A program made the position numbers and the translations under genes. A DNA stretch of 64,000 nt. It comes from Gnetum montanum (taxonomy: Eukaryota; Streptophyta; Gnetopsida; Gnetales; Gnetaceae). Under the pieces are notes generated by a model. The model saw only the letters and a list, made by a program, of their open reading frames with translations. It ran no database searches and was not told the DNA's origin. This document shows, piece after piece, positions 42,510-54,700 of the stretch. The stretch's first letter is position 1, and each line of letters begins with the position of its first letter. The stretch spans positions 243,361 through 307,360 of the forward strand of contig MNCI01019003.1 in NCBI GenBank assembly GCA_015680685.1, given 5' to 3'.

Positions 42510-44275
42510 TTAATCCAATTGGTGATGGCATGAGCTAACATGATCATATGTGTTGGGTATGGTGTTTTTCTTGAAGGGAGTTCCAAATTTTTGATTGGTA
42601 ATGAGACATCTAAAGGATTAGCTACTTGTGGAAGGGCTTAGTTGGACTATTGGTTCTGAAGAAAGGACTTTCCTTCATGTAGTTTTTAAAACCAATAGTA
42701 GAATAAGAGTTAATAGCCCTTGTGACCTTATGTTGTTGTGGCTAGGTAGGGAGTTCACCCTGCATAGCTGGACCAGGTAGTAATGGAGATATGGGTGGAA
42801 GAGGTGCAGCTGAATGAGAAGGATAGTATGTTTGTGGAACATCACCCCTATGAGAAGGAGTCCTATAGTACTCGAGGGCTTAGTAGTGAGGTTGAGTAGT
42901 GACATGACTAGTAGATTCACATGGAGAGATTGGTTACTGCATGTAATATCCATATGGGTCAAGTTTTCAATAAGAATACTATTGCTATGGTGGTGGAATT
43001 CCCCATGATTGTGGGTATTGCCACTATTGATACTGCTCAATTGGTTGTGGTGGAGTTTCACTTGGATAATATGTTAAGGGTTGGTGGAACTACCTTGGGT
43101 TACCTTGAGGATAAGGTAACCTTTGGGGTGTTTTCTTTTTGTTTAATGATGGGTTGAGTGCATACACCCCAAACTCCTATAGATGTGAGATTACAGGGAA
43201 ACATCCCTTAGGATGGTCATATTAGCATATCTCACATCCACTTTCATTATCTGTATCCAAAACCACAACCTCTTTGATGATGACAACTTTTTCTTGACAC
43301 TTCTTATGTGCATATTCTGCTTCTCTCTTTTTTTCCCCCATTCACTACCTTGCTCTCTAGACTCCTCTACTATTTTGAGAATAGTTTGAAATCTATCATC
43401 TAGGGATTTCCACATTTGGTCCACCTTTGCTAATACTTCTGATGCAAGTTTTTGAATGGGCAAAGTTTTCCTATTCACCATCTCTTCGAGTGGTGACTCT
43501 TCTTCATCCTCACAAAATCTTACTCCCTTCTTTCAGAAGGAAGGATCTCTGTTGTATTCCTTTGCACTTTTTCTTTTCCATAACTCACCTTTCTCTTTAG
43601 CAACTTGCTCTAATAATCTTTGTACTTAATGGGTCCTATGCTTGGATAGTCTTCATTAGGCATAAGTCCCAAGGGTTCTTCGCATTTCATGCCTAAGCCC
43701 ATCTACGAGATGGTGTAGTTGATCCCTCTACAAATAACCATGACTAGGACAATGATGTAATAGTGCATAATATCAGCCCATGGTAGCATCNTGATTGAGG
43801 CCACAACCATTGAAGAGAAGGAAGCAGACACCAACATGGTGATGGTCCTNACATGGTACTCCACCTACAAATGGATTTTGGTTCTAAGGACTGGTACTAG
43901 CTTTCTGCTTCTTTGATTAGCGTCCATGGAAATAACTTTAATTTTTGCCATTTATTTTTTATGTTTTGTAAGGCACATGCATCATTAAATGCTTGTAGAT
44001 GATTTTGAGGATCAGCGTTGTATCCCCCTTCAAATCATGTGATATTGTTTATGTTTAATCTCTTAATCGTACTATCCTTTTGGTGCCTTGTTGGGATCCT
44101 AATGGTCTCAGTTATGTCTAACATACTTCAAGTAGCAAGTAGGAATTCATTGTGATCATCTTATTTGTGGTGTCTATGATATCCATGTTGTTCCCTACTC
44201 TCCCTTCTTTCATGATGTGTTTCTCTAGAGTGCCCTCATCCCCTTTCTCAACTATTTTGTCTATGACTCCCGATT
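42510..44275 (-). pseudogene. gag remnant of E3
   Basis: Between about 44100 and 43860 the - strand reads IRIPTRHQKDSTIKRLNINN, FEGGYNADPQNHLQAFNDAC and AESWYQSLEPKSI, the gag capsid start with its W-Y pair, matched by E6 at about 52600-52850. The open frame 43481-43191 is a helical region (VLAKVDQMWKSLDDRFQTIL). At about 43245-43195 a knuckle reads CEICQYDHPKGC, with the odd spacing C-x2-C-x3-H-x3-C. Two single Ns (43791, 43850) and the gap at 44276-44448 lie in or beside it. Confidence 0.75.
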
Positions 44276-44448
44276 NNNNNNNNNNNNNNNNNNNNNNNNN
44301 NNNNNNNNNNNNNNNNNNNNNNNNNNNNNNNNNNNNNNNNNNNNNNNNNNNNNNNNNNNNNNNNNNNNNNNNNNNNNNNNNNNNNNNNNNNNNNNNNNNN
44401 NNNNNNNNNNNNNNNNNNNNNNNNNNNNNNNNNNNNNNNNNNNNNNNN
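44276..44448. other. Assembly gap
   Basis: 173 Ns between E3 gag and its 5' LTR. Single Ns at 43791 and 43850 show low-quality sequence nearby. The missing inner 190 bp of the LTR next to this gap may be an assembly effect. Confidence 0.9.
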
Positions 44449-44689
44449 CTTCATGGATTCATGATGTCTCTCCTATTGTAAGTTCCTTTGATGTTGTGTC
44501 TCCATGGGTTGATACTCTCTTGAGTCATGATCATGCACAACATACTCTACCTGTAAGTGTACATACCAATTCGTAGATCACAAAGAAGCATGCCTGAGAC
44601 TGAGTGATTGGGAGGTAACACTATGTTACCTTTTAAATCTTACAAACGCAGTTGTTCATCCTGGTGGAGGATAAAGGTAAAGTGTGTTC

Positions 44690-45355
44690 ATCCTATAAGT
44701 TTTTATGTTTTTATGTCCTAGTTCTACAAAGGGAGGAGAGAGATAACTAAGTAACTAATTTTAATTTAACTACTCAACTATGCTTTAACTAGTCTTAACA
44801 CCAGCATCCGTTCTCACTTGATGTATACATCCTAAACCAATGCAACACTGCTAAGATTACCAAATGCTAATTGTTACTGGGTTACCAAGTGTTACACACA
44901 TGCTTGAAGTGATCATACTGAGTATGCTTACTTAGGAGAATTGCAAGGTGAGAGAGAAAACATTAATTAACTAAGGAAAGCATTAAGTAATAGTAATTAA
45001 CATTAATTAATCTATTATAAATGTTGAAAGGTTTATCACAAAGTTCATCTTTATTGTTGTACACAACGTGTGCTCAAGTACACAATGCTCGAATAAAGAT
45101 CCGTTCACTTTATGACTCTTACTACGGGCACTCAAAAATAATTCTATCTCTAGAAAGGAGAAAAGGAAAAAGTTTGGGTAAGGGACTAAGACTAACTATG
45201 CAAACCAAGTGCACCCACCTCTTATTTATAGGAAATGAGGTAGGCCCTAATATCATGTACCCAATATCACATGGAAGACTCTGATATCATGTATCTGATA
45301 TTACGAATGTGATATCGCATACCTGATATTGTAGATGCAATATCACAGCTCATCA
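44690..45355 (-). repeat. E3 5' LTR, inner end missing
   Basis: 666 bp homologous to 17697-18315. The U5-side 190 bp (matching 17508-17696) is not found; 44449-44689 is unrelated to it. TATAAATAA on the - strand at 45222-45230. U3 of 125 bp with about eight GATATC/GATAT/AATATC sites. Ends CTCATCA, followed by CTAGT. Confidence 0.85.
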
Positions 45356-45360
45356 CTAGT
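45356..45360. repeat. Target-site duplication CTAGT, right of E3
   Basis: Identical to 17503-17507. Confidence 0.9.
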
Positions 45361-45840
45361 AGATTCAAATAACTTAAATACTAATTGTTCTCCTATAGTA
45401 GCATAAATACTTTGACTAGCCATTTCTATAGGGATATACATAATAAACATTAAACTTTCATTCAAATGTGGATCTTTTAATGAAAGAGTAAAGTTTGGTA
45501 GGGTGACTACCAAGGCATCTTTTCAAGAAATCCTTTAGCTTGGGTGACAATGACATCCTCAAAGTTTTTCATATGTTTATCTACCAAGGAAATTCTATAA
45601 GGGTTTTGTACATGATAATTGAGAAGTGGATGAATATGAATATCCACTTCAGCAATATGCACATAATTGAAACCATTTTTAATCCACTAATCTACCTCCC
45701 CTAGGCTAAAAAAGTTGAGAGCAATAGGTTTGAGACATGATCTACGGACTTTTAAGTCACATTCAAATAGATGCATCCAAGAGAGAGTTTATAAAGGATG
45801 TAATGATGAAAATGGATAAAGATCTCTATTTTTCTAGGCA
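45361..45840 (-). pseudogene. Movement-protein N-terminal part (E4)
   Basis: On the - strand: GFNYVHIAEVDIHIHPLL at about 45690-45635, PYRISLVDKHMKNFEDVIVT, and MYIPIEMASQSIYATIGE at about 45440-45385. This is the pattern of caulimovirid 30K-type movement proteins: N-Y-V-H-I-x-x-V-x-I-x-x-x-P-L, then an Asp-x-Arg/Lys-centred segment. These proteins widen plasmodesmata for cell-to-cell passage (established for the family). One stop in the middle and eroded N-terminus. The reading continues across E3 at 17507. Strand reverses at about 45840. Confidence 0.6.
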
Positions 45841-45849
45841 CAAGAGGTA

Positions 45850-46980
45850 AGAGAATTCCATGTTTACTTAATATGGAGCAAAAATCAACACAAAAGATCT
45901 CCCTATTCATACACTCTATCCTGACATAAACAACACTTTAGAGGACTTATATGCCTACACCAAACCAAATAAAAAAGAGTTTTCATACAGGAAAAATAGT
46001 TTTTAGACTAAGATCTATTCAAAAAACATATGAAGGCTACATCTAAAAGAGTTCTTCATCCAGTCTTCATTTCACAAAATCTTCTTCCATCCAAGACTTT
46101 TAGGTTACAAAAAATGGAAGAAGAGAAATAACAAAAAGTAAGAAAAATGAGAAAACTATTCCAATCACTAGGCATAGAAATAGACATATATAAGATCTTA
46201 GGAATAGAAACTAAAGGAAAGGAATGAATTGAACTAAAATCTTCAAGCTTTGAATCATCATCTAGTTCTAAACCTCCAACTCTTAAAGGAGAATGCTCTT
46301 TTGATCCTTGATGTCCTCATGACTCTATAGTTAAACAAGAGTAAACATACCATTGTGCATAGTGTGATGCATTACTAAAAGTTAACATGAACATAGAAGA
46401 CACACCAAAAGAAAAGGTACATATGATGATGGACAAAGCTATAATAGATCCACCTGTAGATACAATAAAATTATAGAATTGGGCTAATGATAGGATAGGA
46501 TTAGTTATGGATCAAAATGTTAGGATATATAGAGAATTAGTAAAGACTTCTGAGAAAATTATAGAAATGCATAAGATTTGGATTCCTATGAATAAAGAGA
46601 AGACAGTTGCTACAACATCTAATATGGAAATTCCTAGAATCCCAAATACTATTTCAAGATCTCCTACTAGATTGGCATCCATTCAAAGACATACACATAC
46701 ACATAGGTCAAGGGCGAAGCCATCTTACAAGGAGAATGAAAAAGCCATTAACATCTCAATCTTTATTTATGGCCACAAAGTCAGGACTTTTCCCCCTAAC
46801 CCTCAAAGACTTCCTACACTAGATGATAATCATACCCTCATAACTTGTTGGCCATGAACTTCACCAATGAAGGTGAAAGGCAACTTCGTGAACTACTAAA
46901 AAGACATGGTTATTTTGCTGAAAACATCTTAAAACAAGCTATAAAAAGAAAAAATAAAGTGAATCCCAATAAGTAAAATT
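45850..46980 (+). pseudogene. Inverted second copy of viral segment (E4, + piece)
   Basis: The + strand here aligns with the - strand of 17480-16720, and then of 3671-3480: PIHTLYPNI-type and Ser-rich capsid segments at 45900-46480, MDQNVRIYRELVKTSEKIIEMHK at 46507-46575, then RSRAKPSYKENEKAIN at about 46710-46755. It ends with a helical segment at 46855-46975 (NEGERQLRELLKRHGYFAEN). Many stops. It preserves the viral sequence uninterrupted by E1 at about 46578, so it documents the empty site. A head-to-head arrangement with 45361-45840. Confidence 0.65.
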
Positions 46981-46984
46981 CAAA

Positions 46985-48544
46985 AATCATCAAAATAAGT
47001 AAAAATGATCAAAAACGAGGTACTTACTCTAAATAGTAAGTGGGGGGTAACTAGGGTATACCCCTTTACCAAAAGTAGAAGGTTTTGAATGTTGGTACTA
47101 AGCCTCAGTGATGCTAGCCTTCTAATTGCTTTTATGCTAGGCATGGAAGGGGGAAAGAAGGGGATGAGATGGAGAATCTCACATCTTCCTATTCCAACAT
47201 TCATAGGGGGAGGCTAAAAACCAAAGTGGAAATTTAGTATTTTTCATTAGAAACTAGTTCTGATAGGTTGCCAATTTCCTTAGCTAAGAAGGATGGGGGT
47301 TTATTTAACTTCTAGAAGTTTGATCGCTTCCAAAATGGTTGAACTACCAACTTCAAAAATTGGAAAAAAGAAATTGGCAGTAAAAACGAGTAGGATGGAA
47401 AGGTATAACACTAGCTTTAGGCTAAAAAATTCATAGCAAGTGCTGTGAAAAGTTAACACCCAATCACCTACAACTTCTATGCTGTCATATTTATTACAAA
47501 GGTGCAAGTGGTAGCATAGGTTTTTTAAAGTTTTGACTATAAAAAATCTGAGAAATCTTGCAAATGGCAACATTGGCAATGAGGAGATAGATTTTTTATG
47601 AAGAAATCAAGCATAGCCCCCCTTCTAGTGTCAGAAAACCATTGCAACTAGAAAAAACAATTGTTGAAAAATCAAAAGATCCTATACATTAGCCTCAACC
47701 ATAAATCCTTAGGGCCTCTAGAAAATGAGATTCAAGGTGCCCTATACGATCCAGTAGATTACCCAAGGACTTACAAAATGAAAAATAGTGGATTAAAAAA
47801 GTAAAATGCAAAAATTAAAGATTTGGAAAACAAAAAACAAATGTAGATTACCCACAAAATGAGACTTTAAAATTTTATTTAAAACAATAAAGAATGAGTT
47901 TTGGAAATATGTACAAGAAACGCCTATGAGAGAGCAAAGGGGGGGTTCACTAGGGTAGGAGTTTAGAGCCCATTGAAGCCAATGTGATCTACTCCATGAT
48001 CTAGATACTCACCCACTCATGATGCTTTTGAACCTCCTCTATTACAACTTGGGTTACTACTAGGGGTGAGAAGAGCGGGAAATTTGACTACAAAATTGAT
48101 TCACACTAGGGTTTGGGGATCCCAAAAATGTAGTGTTGAAACAAAAACCCACAAGTCTCAAGGAAGTAGCAAAGGAGGGTAACATGGTTGGAGGTGTTCC
48201 ACAAAGTGAGGCTCCAAGAAGTTACATTTTGCAAGTGTTGCAAGAGCTCTTGGATGACAAGACTGCTATGTGATTGAAATTGCCAAACTATGGAACCTAA
48301 AAGGGGTGTTAGGATTTTGGTTTTATAGGTTTTGGGCCATGATTTTTACTATGAATTGGATAACAGATTGATTGCAAATTGTGATAAATTTCTACCTTGT
48401 ACAGGTGAGATGGGTGCCCAAATTTTTGAGGCTACCATATATAGTAATTGCCAGTTGCTTATAACATGAAAATTGAAAATTGAGATGGGTGAAGGCCACA
48501 ATGAAAATTGCTTATAACATGCAAATTTTTGTGATGTTTTACCA
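46985..48544 (-). mobile_element. E9: Tat-like LTR fragment
   Basis: About 47640-48544 looks like an LTR on the - strand. Its right end (GATGTTTTACCA) resembles GGTGTTTCA with the same downstream CAAAAATT-GCATG, its left end (ATTGCAACTAG) resembles TGTAGCAAT/TGTTGTGAC. A primer-site remnant, TGACACTAGAAGGGGGG on the - strand, lies at about 47615-47634 as in E1/E2. TATA-like CCTATAAAACC lies at about 48320-48331. The 46985-47639 part is a short leader with no clear gene (an open frame at 47301-47579 is hydrophobic and unmatched). No second LTR is seen. Confidence 0.5.
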
Positions 48545-48559
48545 GTTGCTCTCATTCTT

Positions 48560-49460
48560 CTTAAGGACTCTTTCTTTAGCCTTTTTATTAAGATTAGCCT
48601 TCACTTTGCATAAAGATCCCTTATCTCTTGCACAAATTTAGTGATTAATTGAGCTTCCCCATTAAAGCTCCTCATATTATCCTTCATCTTTGATCAAAAA
48701 TCAAAAATCACCTTAAATGGGCTCCTACCAATAGTAATATGAAAATAATTATTATAGAGAAACTTAGTGTGACATAACAAATATTTAGCAAATATTTATT
48801 CACTGCTCTAGTTTGGCCATTAGATTATGCATGATATGAACTAGAAAAATTTAGCATTGTCCCTAAAATTTTTTAAATAGGCCTCCAAAAATGATTAGTA
48901 AACTTGGAGTTTCTTTCACTAATAATATTTAAAGAAATCCCATGCAACTTCACAACATGCTAGAGAAACAAAATTGTAACTTAAGCATTAGTCACATTTT
49001 TACATGGAATGAAGTGTGTCATCATGGAGAATCTATCCACTATAGATAACATCATTTTTACTTTTGGTCTTTGAAATCCTTCTCACAAAGCCCATTGACA
49101 TACATTTCCATGGATCCTTGGGAATTAGAAAAGGCATATAATGTCTATCCACTCCTTTACCTCCTTTAAATTTCTTATATGTCAAACATTGCTTCATAGA
49201 TTTGGAAAATTTTGATGTCATTTTAGGCCAAAAATCATGCCTACCCACAAGCTCCAATGTTTTATCCTTTCCTATGTGACTTTTCATGCCACCACAATGC
49301 TTTTCAATCAAAATGTTTCTTCTAAGGTTATAATTGTGAATGCATACCTTTCCATTCTTAAACAACAATTCATCTTAAATATGATAGTTCCTCCATTGGT
49401 CTATCCTACTCAACATTGATTCATTGAGACTTCTGCAAACCTACCAAAAATGTGAATCAT
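48560..49460 (-). pseudogene. Integrase of E5 (chromovirus-like)
   Basis: Open frame 49368-49033 reads HCGGMKSHIGKDKTLELV, DFWPKM, KSMKQCLTYKKFKGG and PWKCMSMGFV. This is the integrase zinc domain (H-x-G-G-x-x-G-H-x-G-x-x-K-T, C-x-x-C with the second Cys as Tyr), and the start of the catalytic core (M-D-F-V, here M-G-F-V, so the first Asp is lost). Further on, past stops, DRFSKMTHFIPC and SKFTNHFW remain to about 48740. The spacing is typical of chromoviral Ty3/gypsy elements. The end merges into E9's LTR at 48544. Confidence 0.75.
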
Positions 49461-49479
49461 GTTCATAAAAATTAGCAAA

Positions 49480-50640
49480 ATCATTCATACCTTCCACATG
49501 AGACATGTTGAAATTTACCACACCCATTCTAGATAATGCATCCACCACTACATTAGCTTTTTAACATTTTTTCTTGAGCACAAAATTAAACTCTTATAAT
49601 TATGCAACTCACTTCATGTGCTTAACACTTCTTTTAGAAATTAAGGAACTAAAGTGCATTATGATCTATCATCAAAGTAAACTTCTTGGGTAACACATAA
49701 TGTCTCTAATGCTTGATTTCTTAAAGAATAGCACACAACTTCTTCTCATATATCCTATATTTTTACCTTCACTCATTCAACTTCTCTAAAAAGAAGAAAA
49801 CAAGCCTACCTTCTTGTGAAAGTACCCCCTCAAATAGTAATTCCACTTGCATTGACCTCCACTTGAAAAAACATAGGCCAAGAAATAACACTAAAACTTT
49901 TTATGAACCTTCTATAAAAACTTGCTAAACCAAAAAATGATTTTACCTTCCCAACATTTTTAGGAGTTGTCCAATCTCTAATATTCCTAAACTTGGTAGC
50001 TTCCATTTGAATTTTATTTTTAGAAATCAAATGTTCTGAATATGTGATCTCCCTCTTGAAGAAATGAATTTTCTTCATACTAATCACTAAATGTACTTCG
50101 TCCAACTTACAACATACTCTTCTCAAGTGATCCAAGTGCTCCTCTTCATTAGAGCTATACACCAAAATATCATCAAAGAAGATAATACAACACTTACTAA
50201 TTATTTCTTCTAATACATCATGCATAAACCTCATGAATATAATTTGTGCATTTATGAGCCCAAATGGCATCACCAACCACTCAAAAATTCCATTAGGTTT
50301 TTTGAAAGTTATCTTCCATTCATCACCAAGTTTAATCCAAATTGGATGGTAACCACTTTTCAAATTGATTTTTCTAAATAATTTTGCATTATTAATAACA
50401 TTAAATATATCGTCCATCCTTGGAATAGAAAAATTGTACTTCACTATTATTCTATTCACTATGCTTGATCAATGCACATTCTTTATACATTACTATTCTT
50501 CTTTGGCACAAGTAGTGTTGGAACTATACAAGGTGATATGAATTCCCTCATGAAGCCATTTGCAAGTAACTCTTCTAGTTGCCTTTGCAATTCTACCTAT
50601 TAATCCAATGCCATCTGGTATTGATAAAATCATTATAAGC
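49480..50640 (-). pseudogene. Reverse transcriptase and RNase H end of E5
   Basis: Open frame 50459-49830 (209 codons): VKYNFSIPRMDDIFN, LKSGYHPIWIKLGDEWKITFK, FEWLVMPFGLINAQIIFMR, and CIIFFDDILVYSS with the catalytic F-D-D in place of the usual Y-L/I-D-D, then HLDHLRRV and the thumb FFGLASFYRRFIKSFS. The N-terminal blocks continue to about 50640 past stops (FISPCIVPTLLVPKK). Downstream the RNase H is mostly eroded, ending NVVVDALSRMG near 49540. The best-preserved RT in the window. Its upstream part is cut at 50643 by E6's LTR. Confidence 0.85.
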
Positions 50641-50643
50641 TAA

Positions 50644-51526
50644 TGATGTGATATCACGTCTACAATGTCATAGCCTACTCATGTCATCATAAATATGCTG
50701 TTATGGGTACTGGTCCTTACTATATAAACCAATCCACCATCATGTCAAACAAACAACTTTGGTCTAATACTTAGGCAAATTATTGTTGTTTGTTTCTATG
50801 ATTTTATAGTTAGCAATATAGTAAATGCTCATAGTGTGGTGTTAAGAAATTATACAAAATCTTCATTTGAGTGAATTATCTTGAACATAGTTCATGGTTA
50901 GAAATAAAGATCAAGATTGTTTTTCACCATTGCATCATTCTACTTAGTTTACTTTATTTTTACTTAGTTCATTTCTCATACTTTGTTAATTTTTACAATT
51001 TAATAAGTTTACTTTGATTAAGTCACTTATAATTTCTAAGTTCTTTACTTTTCCACTTTTCCTTACTATGGTAGTATAAGTACAACTGGTTTTAAATGTG
51101 TACTATAATTGTTTGGTAATCCCAGTAGTGTTATTACTCAGTTCACCTAGTAGCATAACACTTGATAATCCTAGTGATGATTACATAAGCCTAATATATG
51201 AATGATAAACCAAGAATGAATACTTATTGTCCATGGGCTAGAATAGTTTCTTTACTTGTAATATACTTAGATTTAGATTATATTACTATGTTTCAACCAT
51301 GTTTATACTTAGTCTTATTTTGAGCCAATAATATCAAAATATCATATGCCTCACTAAGAGTTAAATCATACAACTTATGCTTCACTAAATGTGAGAAGAT
51401 AACGATCATGAATTAAACCTCAACTACTATTAAATCTACATTGGCCATTCAACGGATTATGATCAAGTCACATGTGTGCACTCATGATTTGTATGGTGGA
51501 GTGTTGAAATACCCAACCACTCATCA
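50644..51526 (+). repeat. E6 5' LTR
   Basis: 883 bp, TGATGTGATATCAC to CTCATCA. TATATAAA at 50721-50728, giving a U3 of about 77 bp. Start and end align with E3's LTR in reverse sense (TGTGATAT...TCTACAAT and TTTGTATGGT). Confidence 0.85.
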
Positions 51527-51546
51527 TTGCCACCATTGCCAAGGAA
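51527..51546 (+). other. Primer-binding site of E6, tRNA-Asp type
   Basis: TTGCCACCATTGCCAAGGAA follows the LTR at once. It resembles the Asp-tRNA primer site TGGCGCCGTTGCCGGGGA (known from Athila-type elements) after loss of CG and CNG cytosines. The best primer-site match in the window. Confidence 0.6.
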
Positions 51547-52091
51547 TGTGTCAATGTTCACTAAGTAGTTGATTTTACAAAGTTCATTATGTTAAGAGTC
51601 ATCAATCACATCCTTCATAGTTAAACCATTTTTTAAAGTACACACTTGAGAAATTAAACATTTAATATGGCTTATACAAATAAAGAGAAATCACCATCTA
51701 CTAATGAAAGTTATAAGAATCATGATAGGGAATATAATGAAGAAGACTAGAGTGTGCCCATGCAAAATAGAATTTTCTACACTCACATTGATCCATATTA
51801 TCCTAATTTTATATTTTTCTTTTACTAGGATGAAGTACTATGATGGAGAAATTTATAGGGTAACATTGTTTTACCTTCAAAACGTTTTTCACTATCCATG
51901 CTACAAGAAATTCTCATAAGGTCAAACCTTGGTGTGTACAAGAAGGATACCACCTCACAAAGCACATGACCAAACCTTACCAACTAACCATAGCTTAAGT
52001 AAGAAGGGATGCTACTATGGAGACAAGACATGATCTTGATAGAGGAAATAAAGTATCATAAATAATTATCCTAGAGGAAAGAGACAATGCT

Positions 52092-53880
52092 ATGTTCCAC
52101 ACAAAGAAATATTATCAAACCCATGGATCTCAATCCCAAACACCAGTCATCCATATCAAAGATCCTATCAAAGTACAACTGCATTTAGCTCTTGTGAAAA
52201 CACCTAAAGGAGATAAGGAAGACTCCACATTAAGGAGGAACTTAAGTCCTAGAACCTCCACTGAATCAAAAAGGGATGAATCAAGGAGTCATAGAAGAAG
52301 AACTAGTCAACACCATTCTCCAACTTCTTCCTCTTCCTCCTCACACTCCTCCAAAGAATATGATAAGAGATAAAGAATAATGAGGGATCATGATAGGGAA
52401 ATACGAAGGGATCCTATGACACATTAGCATTGAAGAAGATATAATGATGAAGAATAGGATAATTATGAAAGAAGAGAAAGGAATACATATGAAGAAAGAG
52501 AGCATTATGAGCATTGAAGGCATCACCACTACAACAGAGCTCACAAACCTATGGATTATGAAGAACTTCTACTTCCTACTCATAATAGGATTAACATCAA
52601 AGAAGTAGTGTGTATTCCTACCAAACACAGAAGGAACAATCACATTAAGAAACTAGACATGAATAGTATTCTAAAATTTGAAGGTGGATGCAATGTAGAT
52701 TCATAACATCATCTTTAAGCCCTCCATGATCCCTATGTCCAAAAAAACATTAAAAATAATTGATAAAAACCAAATTTTTTTCCTAGAATACTCATAAAAG
52801 AAGCAAAGAGCTAGTACAAATCCTTAGAACTAGAATCTATTTGAAGATGGGATACCATGCTAGAGCTCTTTAATGAAAAATATTAAACTTATTTCAAAGT
52901 ATCCAATTTGAAGAACTAGATTCAAGTATGGAAGCAAGGGATACATGAATCCCTTAATGCAACAATGAATAGATATTGTTCATTGTTACATAGATGCCCA
53001 AGCCATGGATTTTTTTCAAAGGAAGAAACTATGGCATAATGTCAACGGGCTACAAAATAAAACATGAGAAATCCTTGGGGTATATGCCCAAGGCAAGTTA
53101 TCCAAGATGATAGCTCATTGCATTTAGAGACTCATTGACCAAGTGGCAAAAGAAGAAGAATAGTTATAAAAAAAAGATAGAATCAATCAAAGAATAAAAT
53201 AGAGATCCCACCATAAAAAAAAGGATGTAAGAAAATGTGAATCATAAAAAGAGAAAACTTTAGAGGATAAAATCCAACGAAAGACTATCTCTTAAAAATT
53301 TAGTTAATGACATAACAACCATGGTAGAGAAAATGTGAGATTCTATAGATGAGAAATTATCCAAAGCATTGAAGATAGTAGAAGAGAAGATTTCATAAGA
53401 CCTAAATCAAAGCCAAGACAAGAAGAAAAGAAGTGACAATGGGCAAGAATAATACAGAAATAAAGGAAAGGTTGCTACAGTAGAGGAAGTAATAGACTCC
53501 AATTCATAAGATGATGAAGGATGTAAAGTATGTCAATATGAACATCTTGAGGGATGTTGCCCTATTATGGCCCACTTACAAGATTTTGGAGCATATGTAC
53601 TTAATCCAAAATTTGTCAAGAAATAGATTCCTCAAAGATTACCTTATCCACAAGGTAACTTTATATAGTCCTATCAACAAACATCCTATCCTAGTGGGGC
53701 ATATCCTCAATTGTAAGAACAAAACCAATAGTAGTGGCAACAACCATAAATGTGGGGAATTTCATTGCCAAGGCAATAGTATGCATAAAGGTAACTTGAT
53801 TCCTATGGGTACTATGCTCAATCTTTAATCTCTCCAAGGAATATCTCAGTCTATGCTTGCTCTCATTACTATTCACTAGA
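52092..53880 (+). pseudogene. gag remnant of E6
   Basis: Open frame 52092-52373 is basic and Ser-rich (SRSHRRRTSQHHSPTS). Around 52600-52720 KHRRNNHIKKLDMNSILKFE matches E3 gag. At 52850-53030: RWDTMLELFNEKY, then VWKQGIHESLNATMNRYCSL and CPSHGFFSKEE, the hallmark of the retrotransposon gag capsid domain. A knuckle CKVCQYEHLEGCC lies at about 53523-53562, with the same C-x2-C-x3-H-x3-C spacing as E3. Many frameshifts and stops. Confidence 0.8.
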
Positions 53881-54339
53881 ATATCATTAGCCCCCTACTT
53901 CATGAATGGATCCAAATTCTTAAATGTCTTAACTAGCAACTAGTTCCTCACTACAAACTTCTAACTCCCTAACACTAATACTGCCACTAATTATTCAAGG
54001 AGGGTTGCCAACATAGCCACAACTAAAGAACACTACTAGGACAATAATCAAAAAAGAATATGTAGTCACAAATGAACCAAGAGCTAGGAAACATCCTTTT
54101 TTCAAGACAAGTACAAAAAAAGTTCAAAGAATGAGTACTTCACCCAACTCTATCTCATCCACAAATATTTCTCTAAAGAACACTATGCCTCTAGTACTTA
54201 CATACAAGAAAATTGCCATTGGCATGCTCATACAAACAATTACACATGGGATTAAAGCAAAAGAAATTTCCAAAAAAAAAAAGAATAGATCTTGGGAGTT
54301 CATTAGTTTACCTTCAAATATCATGACATAAACCATGCA

Positions 54340-54700
54340 AGGCCCTCTTAGATTTTGGGTTTGAAGTAAGCCTTATTTTGCAAGACATGTACAAGGCTTC
54401 AAACCTACCATCAGTTAAGAGGAGAAACATCCAACTAGAATAGCTAAACCAGTCAATTACTATTCCACTTGGTCAAGTGAAAGATGTTATCACTATTATT
54501 AGTGGCTAGTCATATGCTACTGAACTTTTAGTCATCCATGTAGAAAAAACAAAAGGAAATTTCTCATAATTATGGGAAGAGCATGGCTTAACATTGTGGA
54601 TGCTAAGCTTGGAATCATAGAATTCTCCTTGAAAATCTCCAAAGAAGATGAAGCTGAAATCATTCAAAGCCACAGAGTTCTATGTATTGCATAAATACTA
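54340..54700 (+). pseudogene. Protease remnant of E6
   Basis: Matches E3's protease: GFEVSLILQDMYKASNLP at about 54357-54412 (active-site Asp lost), IPLGQVKDVITII, SYATELLVIHVEKTKGNFS near 54505-54565. The catalytic motif and the I-L-G-R motif are eroded. No longer open. Confidence 0.65.

Larger units (their letters stand above)
17508..45355 (-). mobile_element. E3: Athila-like Ty3/gypsy retrotransposon, split by E2
   Basis: Ends are LTRs with the terminal heptamers TGATGAG/CTCATCA (left one decayed) and CTAGT duplications. Without E2 it is about 9.3 kb. Read on the - strand the order is LTR, gag, protease, RT, [E2], RNase H, integrase, about 1.9 kb of 3' non-coding DNA, LTR. Integrase segments such as WKLPIGYSPYKLVYRK and the RT run RRLNPKLKQVVKEEIEQLL resemble the Athila lineage (inference). 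E6 and E8 carry the same LTR type. E3 is inserted in the viral sequence E4. Gaps of N at 44276-44448 affect its gag and inner LTR end. Confidence 0.88.

Noticed and set aside
44152-44481. Open frame through the second N run
   Set aside because: Only open because of Ns.
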